Below, in pieces: positions 51,246-62,458 of a DNA stretch of 64,000 nt (within the stretch, counting starts at the first letter, position 1; each line of letters starts with the position of its first letter). Location of the stretch: the NCBI GenBank assembly GCA_020137815.1, contig CM035362.1:3060391-3124390 (forward strand). Reading direction: 5' to 3'. The DNA comes from Hormiphora californensis (taxonomy: Eukaryota > Ctenophora > Tentaculata > Cydippida > Pleurobrachiidae). The position numbers and the translations under genes were made by a program. The notes under the pieces are model-generated. The model saw only the letters and a list, made by a program, of their open reading frames with translations. It was not told where the DNA came from and did no database searches.

Positions 51246-54200
51246 TCATTTCTGCCGCACATATTTCTTCCCATTGTGCCAGATATAATCGTCCTCATCT
51301 TCCTCGGCCGAACTTCCCTCCACCACTACCTCTCTCATGATCCTTCCACCCCTGCTCCTGTACTCGAGATACAACCCAAATGCCGTTGCTACTGCCAGCG
51401 ACGAAAACAGAGATATTGCCAGCCAGAAATCGTGCCAAGTGAGCTTGCTAAAACTGGCAATTGTAAACCAGAGGCCACTGAAAAACGTGGAAAGAGAGGT
51501 AATACCAAAGGCAATGGAAAACTTTGAAATCCCAAAGATCTCCAAAAGAACCATATTCATGACGGAGCTGGCTCCACCGAATGCCAATAATGTCACATCA
51601 TAACTGAACAAATACCAAATCTTGCCCATTTTGTCAGCAAACATAAGCATTGCCGTTCCGGTGAGACAGAGAAAGGCATTGAAAAGGAGCAGCTTGGGGC
51701 TATTTCCAGATATCGATCCTCCCGATCCAATCGCCATATCCATGATAAGCCCCATTGAAAGTGCCCCAACAGCCGCGCCAAACGAACCACTGCCCCCAAC
51801 GGACGAGAGATATCGTTCATCATTAATAAAACTCTCGCCAAATGTTTTTAGGGAGGACCGTGCACACATGCCGGATACTCCGCTGAAACTGAAAGATGTA
51901 AACGCGAGGAGGAACCTCGAATCAGTGGTGATTGACCGGGTGGTTTTGAAGCATGTCTCCAGGGCACGGTGTTCGTCAATGCTCGGTCCCGGGTCTGGGT
52001 AGATCCTGTAGACTATGACGGGGTAAAGAAGGAGAAGGAGAAGGATTATTCCGAGATAGATGTAGAACTCACCACACCTGAGAGAGAGAGGACAAAGTTA
52101 GGATAGCTTTGTAACAAAACTGTTGTTCGCCAACATATAATTGTGGCGTACCAAATACATTTTGTCTACGTAATTCAGGAACCGACCCAATCAGGAAATA
52201 CTGGTCCCTGATTGGCTGATAACCTATCACGTGACCTAAATAACGAGTTCTGATTGGTTAACCACAAACAATTGTTTACTTGTGTCGGTCGGTTCCTGAC
52301 GTCACCATACTCACTTGTCAAGGACAGTCTCACTCTCGTAGTACCAGTATTCTGATATCGCCTGATCACCGCTCAGTTTCACTGGGTTGATGTTAAGTGG
52401 GTTCACCATGGCACCCTCCCAGATGTGGATTATTGAAGTTGCCCCAAACCCAACAGCAAGGAGAGTTCCGCTCACAACGCCCCAGTGGTCTCTGTAGCTT
52501 CGCAGACACCTAGAGATATACAAGTATATAGTGTACAAACTGTACTGGTCGTGTCCCACCGGAGTCTAGAAATCGCAAGAAAAAACAGAATTTAGAGATC
52601 GGAGAAACCCGTAACTGTTGTACCACCAAAATAATAATCCTCCACAAACCTCAGAAGGATGGTGACATTTATCAGCATACTGCTGACACCAAGACCAACC
52701 ATAGCTCCAATCAGGAAACCGTACCTGCAAGAATTAGAACATTGTATAATGTACACGGTGTTCATTTTGGATCTTTACAAGCGTTGGGCTTCACCCAGAA
52801 AACAGTTGACAAGATTAGGTCGTGAAACTTCATACTTGGACTATTCTATACCCTCATTCAAGGTTCCTGGGGATTTTGGAGCTCTAGTACCCCGGGAAGT
52901 GTGTTTTTGGCATCAAAACTACCAGAAGGAATTTTTTGCTGGTGCTGAGACTTTGCTAAAATGTTTTTTGGGTATTTTCTATGTCAATCCTAAAGTTTCA
53001 TGGAGATTGGATGTGTTTTTCGGACTCAAAACTTCAGAAAGTGGCTGGAAAGGCTCGAAAACGGCTCAAAAACGGCAAAAATGGAGTCTTTTCAGCCACT
53101 TTCTATGAAGTTTTGAGTCCGAAAAACACATCCAATCTCCATGAAACTTTAGGATTGACATAAAAAATACCCAAAAAACATTTTAGCAAAGTCTCAGCAC
53201 CAGCAAAAAATTCCTTCTGTTAGTTTTGATGCCAAAAACACACTTCCCGGGGTACTAGAGCTCCAAAACCCCCAGGAACCTTGAATGAGGATATAGAATA
53301 GTCCAAGTAAGAAGTTTCACGACCTAATCTAGTCAACTGTTTTCTGGGTGAAGGGCAACGCTTGTAAAGATCCAAAATGAACACCCTGTACAATGTACAA
53401 TGTACAATGTACAACTATGTACATTGTACATAGTTGTACAGAATAACTATTGAAGCCTTCAATTTTTATAGAAGTTTAATTTCCGTAAGAACTGTCCTAA
53501 TTCCCCTATAATTCTCCACCAAGAACAATAATTTTCACATGTCTAGATAAATGATATACTAGTAGTACTACACGTGTGATGTACACGTTTACACGTATAT
53601 TGAACTACAGAGTATAGATTACCACTGCACACTTCATTCAGTGTGGGCAGCTGCAGCTCTATTGAACTGTTATATACACGTTTTATAAAGTAGTAGAGGT
53701 ACCTCAGCCCATAACTGTTATATACACGTTTTATAAAGTGTTGACTGGTTCACCTAGAAGGGGATCAGGTCCCCTGTACTAGTGATTGGCTCGCATCTAT
53801 CTAGAGCTGTTGCTTGTGTTTATCAAACAGGGAAACACACAATACACATGGGTGCGGTGTGAGATTGAGGGGAAAACAGTTGGGAGCGGTTGGGAGAGAG
53901 AGAAAGAGATAGTATTGAAAGAGAGGCAGTTGGTTTGTAAACACCTGCAGATTGTAAAGGGGGGTAGTTGGCTTACATGATGGTGGTGCAGCTCTGTGTT
54001 TTACACTCAATAAACTGAGACAAAGCTTGTATTTTGTAGCAGTGCACAGTGAATCAGACTCTGATAACCATCTTTGCCACAACTCCACAAATCACAATTC
54101 AATTTGGTGACGCAGTCACCCCTACACTAGCCGTGTGCAGCGCGTCTAAACGAAGCGAATAGGGGATATCATCACCGACAATTCAATGGGGGTCGTGTGT

Positions 54201-56177
54201 GTGTGTACGGGTATACGAAGCTACAATTCAAACACTGCATATAGCTGAGAACAACAACAACTGACCTGAAGTTTACTCCAATGAAAATGGCGATGTAACT
54301 GATGGCGAATAGTCCAGAACCGAATGCTAACATTACCGAGAGAGGGCACCTGAAATGTGATGTAATGTCAAATAGTTGTTAAACGAGTCAAATCAAGTTG
54401 GTCTAAATCCTTTCACTTTGTGTCAAACAGTTTCTACAATAATATTCAAGGTCCGGTGGTATGCTGATTACGTGGTCCCTAAAGTGGTCATCACAATAAT
54501 ATTATGTGGCATGTATGTAATCCCAGATAACCCAGTTATTTCCCGGAAGTAAGGTATTTTCAGGCGACACCGAGACTTATTAAAGAATCTCAGGCAGGTC
54601 GGTAGAACTTCGACAGAATTTAGGGCAGGTCTGAATTTAGGGCAGGTCTGAATTTAGGGCAGGTCAATTTAGGGCAGGTCTGAGTACTAAGCATGTGAAT
54701 GCGATTCGGGGAAGCTTATTAGCGGTGTGAGACGATACGAGATATGGAACATGATTCGGGGAAGCCAATCAGGAGTGTTAGACGATGGATATGAGATACG
54801 ATTCGGGGAAGGTTTCTATCACTTTCCATCCCTATATAAGCCATTGGTTAGATAGCAACATGGGACAGCCCTACCTTTGTAGACTGTACCCATGGTGTAC
54901 AGGCGGTATACAAGCGTTAATATTATTATTATTATTATTATTATCCCCCTCTCTGTTCGCTATGTCTCTCTTTCTTTCTCTTTCTTTCTCTTTCCTTTTC
55001 TATGACGGGAGAAAGAGAGACATGGAGAAAGAGAGATACCCTTAACTTTTTACCGAGAGTCGAGATAGAAAGACTGTTGAGCTCCTCCGTGGAAATTAGT
55101 TTCGCCGCTTTCCCATCAGGTAGATGTAGGCAGCTCTCGGTCGGTGGCTAAACATTGTCTTTTCTCTCTCGGTAAAAAGAGCCGCCTACATCTACAATTC
55201 CTACGTGCTTTCCTAGCAGTCAAAAAGTTAAGGGTATCTCTCTTTCTCCCTCAGAGAAAGTAAGAGAAATTGAAAGAGAGACAGAGCGAACAGAGAGGGG
55301 GATAGGGTCTAGGGGTGGAAAGTGATAGAAACCTTCACCGAATCGTGTCTCATATCGTCAAACACTCCTGATTGGCTTCCCCGAATCATGTTCCATATCT
55401 CGTATCGTCTCACACCGCTTATAAGCTTCCCCGAATTACATTCACATGCTTAGTACTCAGACCTGCCCTAAATTCAGACCTGCCCTAAATTGACCTGCCC
55501 TAAATTGAGACCTGCCCTAAATTCAGACCTGCCCTAAATTCAGACCTGCCCTAAATTGACCTGCCCTAAATTCTCACAAAGAAAATCTTGACAGACCTGG
55601 ATACAAAGAATCCTAAGGGAAATCCGCTCATTCCATAACTCGTTGCCAGGAGCAACATGAGAAGTTGACCATCGAAGATGGAGATTTCCTCATTGCTGCC
55701 CCGGGCCCTGATGTAACTGATCAGGTAGGAAATGTAGAAATTCAGGATGAAGATGGAACCGATAGAGATCTGGGAAATTGGGAGGGGTTGAGGGTTTTTT
55801 CCGAAATTTTTTTTAACTAGACCAAGACAAAATTTGTTCGGCCCTTCGGTAGACGGTATTTGAAACCGAGAGCCTAGTGTCTTCAGTACCCTTATTTTAA
55901 CAAGGAAAGACACATGAGTTCATGTTTTTCAAGATGATTAGGGACATGTGATACGTTTCACATGTCCCACATGTATCGACACACATGTTCAAGTTGTTTG
56001 TACCTGTGCAGCCACACTACTGGTGATCACCAGAAATGACTGTAAAAAGCCGAGCTGACCATGCTGCGGTGGTGAGGATGGTGGTGAGGAGAGGAGGTTG
56101 GGGAAGGAGCTGCTAGCGAGGGATGTTGTATCTGTGGCGGGCCTGCTCTCCGTGAATCTACTCTCACTGAACACCAT
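51246..56177 (-). CDS. major facilitator superfamily transporter, OFA/monocarboxylate-like
   Basis: Exons 56004-56177, 55597-55769, 54266-54349, 52650-52724, 52315-52509 and 51246-52077 join in frame to give 510 residues. The N-terminus (MVFSESRFTESRPATD) is followed by 'GFLQSFLVITSSVAAQISIG' (helix 1). Then 'LLLATSYGMSGFPLGFFVSR' leads to 'CPLSVMLAFGSGLFAISYIA', the G-x-R-type loop and helices 2-4. 'GVVSGTLLAVGFGATSIIHI' followed by 'VNPLNI' recalls the OFA (oxalate:formate antiporter-like) subgroup. The C-terminal half carries six more helices, including 'FGGASSVMNMVLLEIFGISK', and an acidic tail. It probably moves a small carboxylate or amino-acid-like solute across a membrane; the substrate cannot be read from the sequence. 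SLC43/SLC16 relatives are alternatives. Introns 3 and 4 hold foldback elements. Confidence 0.8.
52176..52298. mobile_element. MITE copy 6
   Basis: 'caggaaccgaccca' to 'tcggtcggttcctg' in reverse orientation, in the last MFS intron, ending 17 bases from the exon-5 donor at 52315. Confidence 0.85.
52738..53400. repeat. 660-bp foldback element in MFS intron 3
   Basis: 'cattttggatctttacaagc' is mirrored by 'gcttgtaaagatccaaaatg'. Arms of about 320 bp meet near 53070. It is followed by small 'tacaatgtacaatgtacaa' repeats. Confidence 0.9.
54616..55574. repeat. 960-bp foldback element in MFS intron 4
   Basis: Outer ends are short tandem units of 'aatttagggcaggtctg' on the left and 'cagacctgccctaaatt' on the right. 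Inside, 'gacgatacgagatatggaac' matches 'gttccatatctcgtatcgtc', then GA/CT tracts pair. The central 130 bp is unpaired except for 'cggtaaaaag'/'ctttttaccg'. The exon-2 donor lies 22 bases beyond its end. Confidence 0.85.
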
Positions 56178-57035
56178 GATGCTGCAGCTGGGGAAGGGAG
56201 AATGTATTACATTCAGCAATACAACACTAAGAAGAGGGAGAGGGAGAGGCATAGAGAATAAGATTGTCACTGTTCAGCAATGTAATGACTGAAATCCTCT
56301 CCCTCCCAGCTACAAGCAGAACCCTAGGACATCTTTAAACGCACTACTACTATTATACTGCATCTATAAACACTTGTTTTGTTCAAACCGGGGTGCGGAT
56401 CATGATCAGAAAGGGTCGAACCAAGTACAACAATATCTGAGAAAACATACACGCAATAATATAATGACTAGGTATAGCAATGAACATGTAATATCATCTC
56501 ATGAGACCCACCCATTGTTTCTTACACACACAATCCCAGGTGGGCACGCGGATACCACATAATATCTTACTTTGAGTACACACATGGATTGTGTGTGTGT
56601 TTAGTATAACACAGAACAATAGGCAGTATAGGCTACTGGAGTATTATATCAAATGACAATGGTCTTGGCTACACGCTGATCATCATTGATCAAGAGCTGA
56701 GCTCTACTAAAGCACACAATCACATCGCAGCTGTAGGCCTTACGCAATAATATAGCTCTCTTGAAACAGCTGTGTCCCGTTCTCTGACGAGGGCCAATGA
56801 AAGGGGAATACATTGTACCACGTGTGGGATATCAACCAATAGGAGCAAAGGAACAGACGTGTCACGTGTGGGCTCATTGACCAATTACAACCACCCTAGC
56901 GGGGCATCATTATATGCAAAGATTATCCCTCTGCTCCTCATGAGGCGGGTATTTATAAAATGAAGAGAGGGAGGAGAAACATTCCCCAACCGTGTGTGTG
57001 TGTGCCATATGAAGCGAATGATAATGAGGGAAACA
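56178..57035. other. upstream flank of the MFS gene, no gene seen
   Basis: Contains a unit shared with 38695 ('gttttgttcaaaccggggtg' at 56378). Nothing coding was recognised. Confidence 0.4.
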
Positions 57036-57055
57036 TACTCTTAAAATTAGCTCGA

Positions 57056-57061
57056 TTTATT
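57056..57061 (-). terminator. poly(A) signal of the small gene at 57254-57442
   Basis: Minus-strand AATAAA (plus 'tttatt') about 195 bases after the stop at 57254. Confidence 0.45.
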
Positions 57062-57253
57062 GAAAGAAAAACAATGTACACAGTATTCACATCTATATCA
57101 TATGATCACATTTGATATCCTCTCTTAGTATGAGCTGCAGCGGGGCATCTAGGTATACCCTGGGTTTGTGGTCCGGCCGCCTCCTTACTCTCATTCACCA
57201 TCCAACTGTTCCTGTGGAACTGAGCCGATATTGTCATTGGAGAATCCCCAGGT

Positions 57254-57442
57254 TCAGATGAAAGGAATCCGAGAAGTGCTTGGGTTGTACTTTTCCTGAG
57301 GTTGTTTCTTCTTTCTAAGGATGCTTCTTAGAAGCGATTTTGACTTTGGTGACTCTTCGCCAGACGTAGAAGGAGGTCTGTCATCCTCTTTGAAGCGATA
57401 AACCCTAGAATCTCCCTTCAGCTTCTTTAGCACCTTGTCCAT
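57254..57442 (-). CDS. small basic intronless protein, unknown
   Basis: 62 residues: starts 'MDKVLKKLKGDSRVYRFKED', is Lys/Arg/Ser-rich in the middle ('SKSLLRSILRKKKQPQEKY'), and ends STSRIPFI. It has no signal peptide or membrane helix. Support: ATG 57442, a TATA-like 'tataaat' 80 bases upstream (57522-57528) and AATAAA downstream. An alternative is that this is a downstream exon or UTR of the neighbouring gene, which ends only 113 bp upstream. Low-to-moderate confidence. Confidence 0.4.
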   Translation of the reverse strand: MDKVLKKLKGDSRVYRFKEDDRPPSTSGEESPKSKSLLRSILRKKKQPQEKYNPSTSRIPFI

Positions 57443-57521
57443 GAATTCAAGTTGTTCAAGTTTCAACAGTCAACAGTCTCAAAAGCAATTCAAGGTTCTG
57501 TATTTTTCCTGTTTCGCCTCA

Positions 57522-57528
57522 ATTTATA
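57522..57528 (-). promoter_or_regulatory. TATA box of the small basic gene
   Basis: Minus-strand 'tataaat', 27 bases after the stop codon of the upstream gene and 80 before ATG 57442. The two genes are almost contiguous. Confidence 0.4.
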
Positions 57529-57554
57529 TGCTCCTTCATAAAACTATCTGATGA

Positions 57555-58309
57555 TTATGGATTCCTAGGAGGCGCTTTGAACGCCTTGACTACTTTTCTC
57601 AGTTTTTCTTCACTTGATAAGGCCTCATCGACAGGTTTTCCACTGTACTTTTTCGACAAAACCTGCCATAACTTGCTTTTCGACCGCTCAGGGGGTCCCG
57701 GTTGCCTCTTTTTTGGAAGTACCCGAACGACTTTCGGTTTGACCGCAACTGGTTGCGGGCCATCGATGCCGGGAGTACCCCTGGGTACCCTTTGAAGGAG
57801 CAGTGAAGTTGGGACGAGATCGAGCCCTTTTTTCAGGGTGTCCCTCCGATACTGCATCGTATAGTTGGTCACCTTCCCCGACCTTAGTTGACTGCTGTTG
57901 TATGCATTCACATTAAAGGTGTCTGATGTGCCTGACTTTGCACTGGAGCTGGGTGGTTTTGGGCTGGCTCCTAGTTTAGGATCCCAACTTCGAGCCAACG
58001 GATTCTGAAAAGTTGAGGGAGTAGTTATTTTCATCGTCAATTGAACTGAACTATGACCTATGTCGAACCAGAATACCATGCTATACAAGTATCAAACTAA
58101 CCTTGTAGGGCACAAAAGTGCTAGGCTTCTGCTGATTGAATGATCCTGTTGACACAGATTTCATGTGATCTGGTTGTTTCAACATGACAATTGGTTTCTC
58201 CCCAGCCGTAGCAAAGGGTTTGTAATCCCCGGCATTCCAATGGTTTGATCTTGATGCCCCGTATCCGTGACGTTTTACGTTCTGATTTGAGTCAAGCTCC
58301 ACGTAGTAC
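57555..58309 (-). CDS. unknown Ser/Pro/Lys-rich protein, 5' exon not found
   Basis: Two exons are supported: 58102-58309 ('YYVELDSNQNVKRHGYGASR', then SNHWNAGDYKPFATAGEKPIV...) and 57555-58004 ('NPLARSWDPKLGASPKPPSS', ..., ending FKAPPRNP). The intron has a good donor and acceptor and phase 0. The protein is hydrophilic, with recurrent aromatic motifs (YKPF, NYTMQYRRDTLKKG) and a basic Pro-rich C-terminus. This style resembles small ciliary/axonemal microtubule-associated proteins, but I cannot name a family. The first exon must end in phase 2. No ATG-containing candidate was found in the 180 bp before the GPR180-like stop codon, so it may be very short, lie inside the neighbouring gene, or be absent. 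Confidence 0.5.
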
Positions 58310-58488
58310 CTGTGGGTAATTTAGCATATTTATCTAACATGATCTAAGCAAGATAAGGGGATATACCTCCTAGGATTAAGCGGGAATTTACCTGGGATAG
58401 CTCTATACCCTTATCCCAATCTAATCAATATCAAGACTTAGTGTCCAATCAGGTAAATTTTTATCAAACCAATGTGAGATTTCATTAT

Positions 58489-61400
58489 CTAAATTTGGTA
58501 CCTCGGGGAGATTTCTTGTTTGGGTGGTGAATTATCGGAGCTGTTTAACCATGGCACAACCTTCCTATCATCCTCCTCCTCATCCCCAGAAAAATCAACC
58601 AGTTTGTCAGAACCACCACTACTTTCATTGACAAACACCACAGGTTCACTTTTTAGGACAGTCGTCGGGGTCTCCACAACATCCGTTATATTCAGATCGA
58701 AACTGCCCCGGTGTGCTTTCAGAGTTTCTGTCAGGTCTCCGTTGTTGTACTTGTCGTCACGGTTACCATGGCAACACGGTAGGCAGGAGCAGCAATTCTC
58801 CCTTTTTCCATCCTGGCAACAGGGGAAATAGGAGAAACAGGGACAGCAGCAGAAGCAACAAGCCAGGCAACCGGTTGCACCTGTGGTGTTTCCACTCTGC
58901 TTACAGCAGATCCACCCACAGGAAAGCTTGCGGAGGATGTTTTTTAAGTTTTTCCACCAGTAATGACAGATGGATCGGAGGGTGTGGTTTTCTTTGATAC
59001 AGATGAAAAGATAGAGGAAGTTGATGACGTGTAGTGTCAGGAAGGTCGCAGTTATCACCCGTAACCTAAACGAAATAGATGTCAGATTAGAGTCATATGC
59101 ACGGTAAATTGAGGTTGACTGACACACAGTCAATGACTATGCAGACTAGAATATAGATACTGGAGAATCCTGATAGATAGTAACTAGTAAGATACTGAAG
59201 AGTCATATATACAATACCTGTCCATAACATTGACATTGAAGTTAGCGACGATAACGATCCCCGGAACACCCAACAAGTAGAGGGTGGCAAAACCATACAG
59301 GATAGAAAGATAGATCTTGTCCGGGTCGGAGGAGCTTGTTAGGGCTCGGATAAAAGGAATAAAGGTTAAAATCCACAAGAGTAACCAAGTTCCCAGTTGA
59401 ACCCAGACCAAGTACTGAAAGGAATTTGAATCAATAAGTTGAATTTGGGTACTGAAAAATCGTGACTTTCGAATAAATAAATAGAAACAATCCTCACCCT
59501 ATCGTTTCTCTGCTCCCACATATGGACATCTGCATGTTCATCGTCAAAGTACTGAACTCCATAGATGGTTACCATGGCAACTGCGACCAGGGTTGGCAAC
59601 AGAAATGTCAGCACCGATTTCCATCTTGGTAAGCGGACTGCTATGGTACTTCCTGATGTACAGGATGTTGTTAAAAAGCACGGTGCTTGGAACAGCGGGG
59701 TGTAAGAATCTGTCTATCCGCACTGAGGAGACTCTCAGGTCTGGGTTTGCCTTGTTCGACCTTGTCTCACAAATTAGGGTTTGAACTTTGAACATTTAAG
59801 AAGTCTCGGTCTGAGGTAAGATGGATCTTTACCTGCCCATGTAGCTGTGAGAAAGATGTGAACAAGGAGAATAAAGCTAAGGAGGAGGAAAAGAAATGCG
59901 GCGGTAAGGATGCTGTCCAGTCGTATACCGCTGGCACAGAGTCTTCCGTAGTAACCTGATATAGGAGGCGTTGTCATGGTAACAGGGTTGAATATGATAC
60001 TGAAACAATTCTTGGTAGCAGTTACTAAATTAATCATTGGTCCCCGTGATTGAGGTTCACGCCCATGGCAACCGCTCTTACCAAATCAATGGAAGCAACT
60101 GTTAAGGTGCTGTGATCACTAACCTGTAAAAAGGCATAAAGCAATAATGGTGAAGAGTAGGGAGGCTCGGAAGACCATCAACAACTTGGTGCTCATTTTA
60201 ACCGTCCTCTTGTAAAGTATCCTGCAGTGGGGTTTCAGTAATTTTGAACTTGAATATTTCTATTTACAAATAAGACTTTGTACCGACTGAAAAGTAAAAC
60301 CATTAAACGATTATTAACCAAAAGAGTGTAAAATACTCACCAAAACAGTGCGAACAGGATGCAGATTATCAGCAGGATAAGGGATGTAAGAAACAGCCCG
60401 GACTCAATCCGGGGAGGTTCCTTGGTGAGGTATGATGCACCGTTCGTAGCGTGTAGTTCCCACTGCAAATCTACAGGATAGAAATAGGGAATTTAGTTGG
60501 ATGGACCCGTTGTGAGAACTGGAAAATTAGCTGTTCGTCAAAGTGTATTAAAACCAATTTTTCTGCTACAAAAACATCAAACGCTCATGTTTATTAGGTC
60601 GTAGAAATCTGAACAAAGTATCTGGTCTAACCTAGGTCATTGATGTCATTTGTACAGTATGAAATTGTAAGGAACATCCAGGACTCGGTACTGATTGATT
60701 TGTTGATTTCACACGTCAACCCATTATAATAGTTGTAGCAGTTTCTCACTATACCCTGTAATATGAGTTATAGTTGCCACTCTTGATGGAAACAAAAACT
60801 ATATAAATTCAGTAATACGGCGGAAAAGGCTTTACCGCCGTATTACTGAAAAGCACCATGCAAAGGGCACTACTGTATAAACTTTCTGGCGGGTTGGTCC
60901 CGATCTGGACATATAATACTGTCGCGTTTTGAGAAAAACCGGAGTGATGACAATGTATAAAATATGAGTTTACTCACGGTGGTATTCTCCTCTTCAAGCC
61001 TCAAGTTTACTTGTTCGGTTGCTAGGGACAACCGACCATTGCACGAATCCGTTGCTAAGACAGCAGTGCCCCATGTCGACGGGTCATCTAGTCTGTATAG
61101 ACCCAGTATTGGGTATGTGACCTGGGTAACATCAGGTTAAATTTGAGCCGCCCAGTGTAAGTGACATGCCACGCAAGGTCCCTTGCAGAAGCCGCTAAGT
61201 CTGTGAGGGATATGGGCAGGAACCGACCGACACAAGTAAACAACCAATCAGAACTCGTTATTTAGGTCACGTGACTGGTTATCAGCCAATCAGGCCTCAG
61301 GGACCAGTATTTCCTGATTCGGTCGGTTTCTGGACATGGGTCTAACTGCAGATCTAAGCTGTTACACAATTTAAGACCGATTTGGAAGTTGCTCTACCGA

Positions 61401-61932
61401 ACCCTCACTGCACTCACAGAGCGCTTTATTAACTAAAAAATGCATTGTGAGCTACACAATTTGTAAGCAATTTGTAAGCAATTTCTTGTATTTGTAAGCA
61501 TGAATCATGTAACCTGGTCGGCGTTTGGTATAAAATGTATGGTGAGAGATATCATCCCAGGCCTTTCCATAACTCCACTGATTGAGAAGTTCCCACTGGT
61601 CTGATAGGCCTCTGTAGGAAAACTCTCCATCTGCAAACCGCTCACACGAAGCCTGTTAAAACGAGTATACAATAATTGTGTCATGGCTAGTAGTGCCACG
61701 GTGTCACAGTGCCGCAACTTCTAGATCTGAGCATGACACAAGAATCAAGATCACACCCTATACAATTGTGTCACGGCTTGTAGTGCCGACTACGGCCCCC
61801 GTGCCGCAGTCCCCTATATCTGAACACACTATAGGCCATCATCACATGCCCTCAGCGTGGATCATTCAAATCGGAGAAGCCTTGACTAACCTGGGGCACT
61901 AAGATCACGATAATCGATACAAGGAGAAACAT
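58489..61932 (-). CDS. GPR180/TMEM145-like seven-transmembrane protein
   Basis: Ten exons: 61891-61932, 61514-61630, 60978-61121, 60632-60755, 60341-60470, 60124-60221, 59833-59955, 59498-59637, 59218-59414 and 58489-59065. They join in frame to 563 residues. Signal peptide 'MFLLVSIIVILVPQ'. The beta-rich extracellular domain has 'GNFSISGVMERPGMISLTIH', 'ILGLYRLDDPSTW', 'TDSC' and 'TESWMFLTISYC', the layout of the GPR180/TMEM145 (GOLD-like) ectodomain. Seven helices follow, from 'SGLFLTSLILLIICILFALF' to 'TATFLTLHVINFLYLFICI'. The cytoplasmic tail has a dense cysteine cluster (CLACCFCCCPCFSYFPCC...), a likely palmitoylation region, and an acidic 'DFSGDEEEDD' stretch. Exon 2 uses the acceptor just before ATGGAG because the upstream acceptor breaks frame. 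GPR180 relatives act in the secretory pathway and in signalling; ligand unknown here. Confidence 0.75.
61217..61332. mobile_element. MITE copy 7
   Basis: 'caggaaccgaccga' to 'tcggtcggtttctg', in the second intron of the GPR180-like gene. It carries a small 'ggcctcag' insertion relative to the 109-bp copies. Confidence 0.9.
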
Positions 61933-62047
61933 TTTAGCTGCTGGTTATAAATTTAACAGTCCCCATGATGATTTCTTTAACGTGATTACTTATATCGTTT
62001 TATGTGAGTGTGTGAGGGTGCAGGTGGCAGAGGTGCATCTAGTTGAG

Positions 62048-62154
<107 letters not shown>

Positions 62155-62458
62155 AACATGATGTTGGGTTTGTGAAACCATGGCGATGTTCCCACTTAAC
62201 TTCCCAATGAATATTAATAATATCGTAATATCGTATATATGTAATGCTCCTTTACATTTCGCGGCCGGAGCTCCTGACAAGGGGGTCGAGCTAGGCAATT
62301 AAATAGAGGTTCCGTCCAGTAAATCGAGGTTTGACTGTAAATCAAAAGAAAACAGCTGATTTTTCAGTATATTTGTGATATCTCTCTCGAAGAATTTATC
62401 TCAGTATTAAAATTCACATCAAATAAAAGGCATTTATCTCTCTCTCTTCACACAGTCT

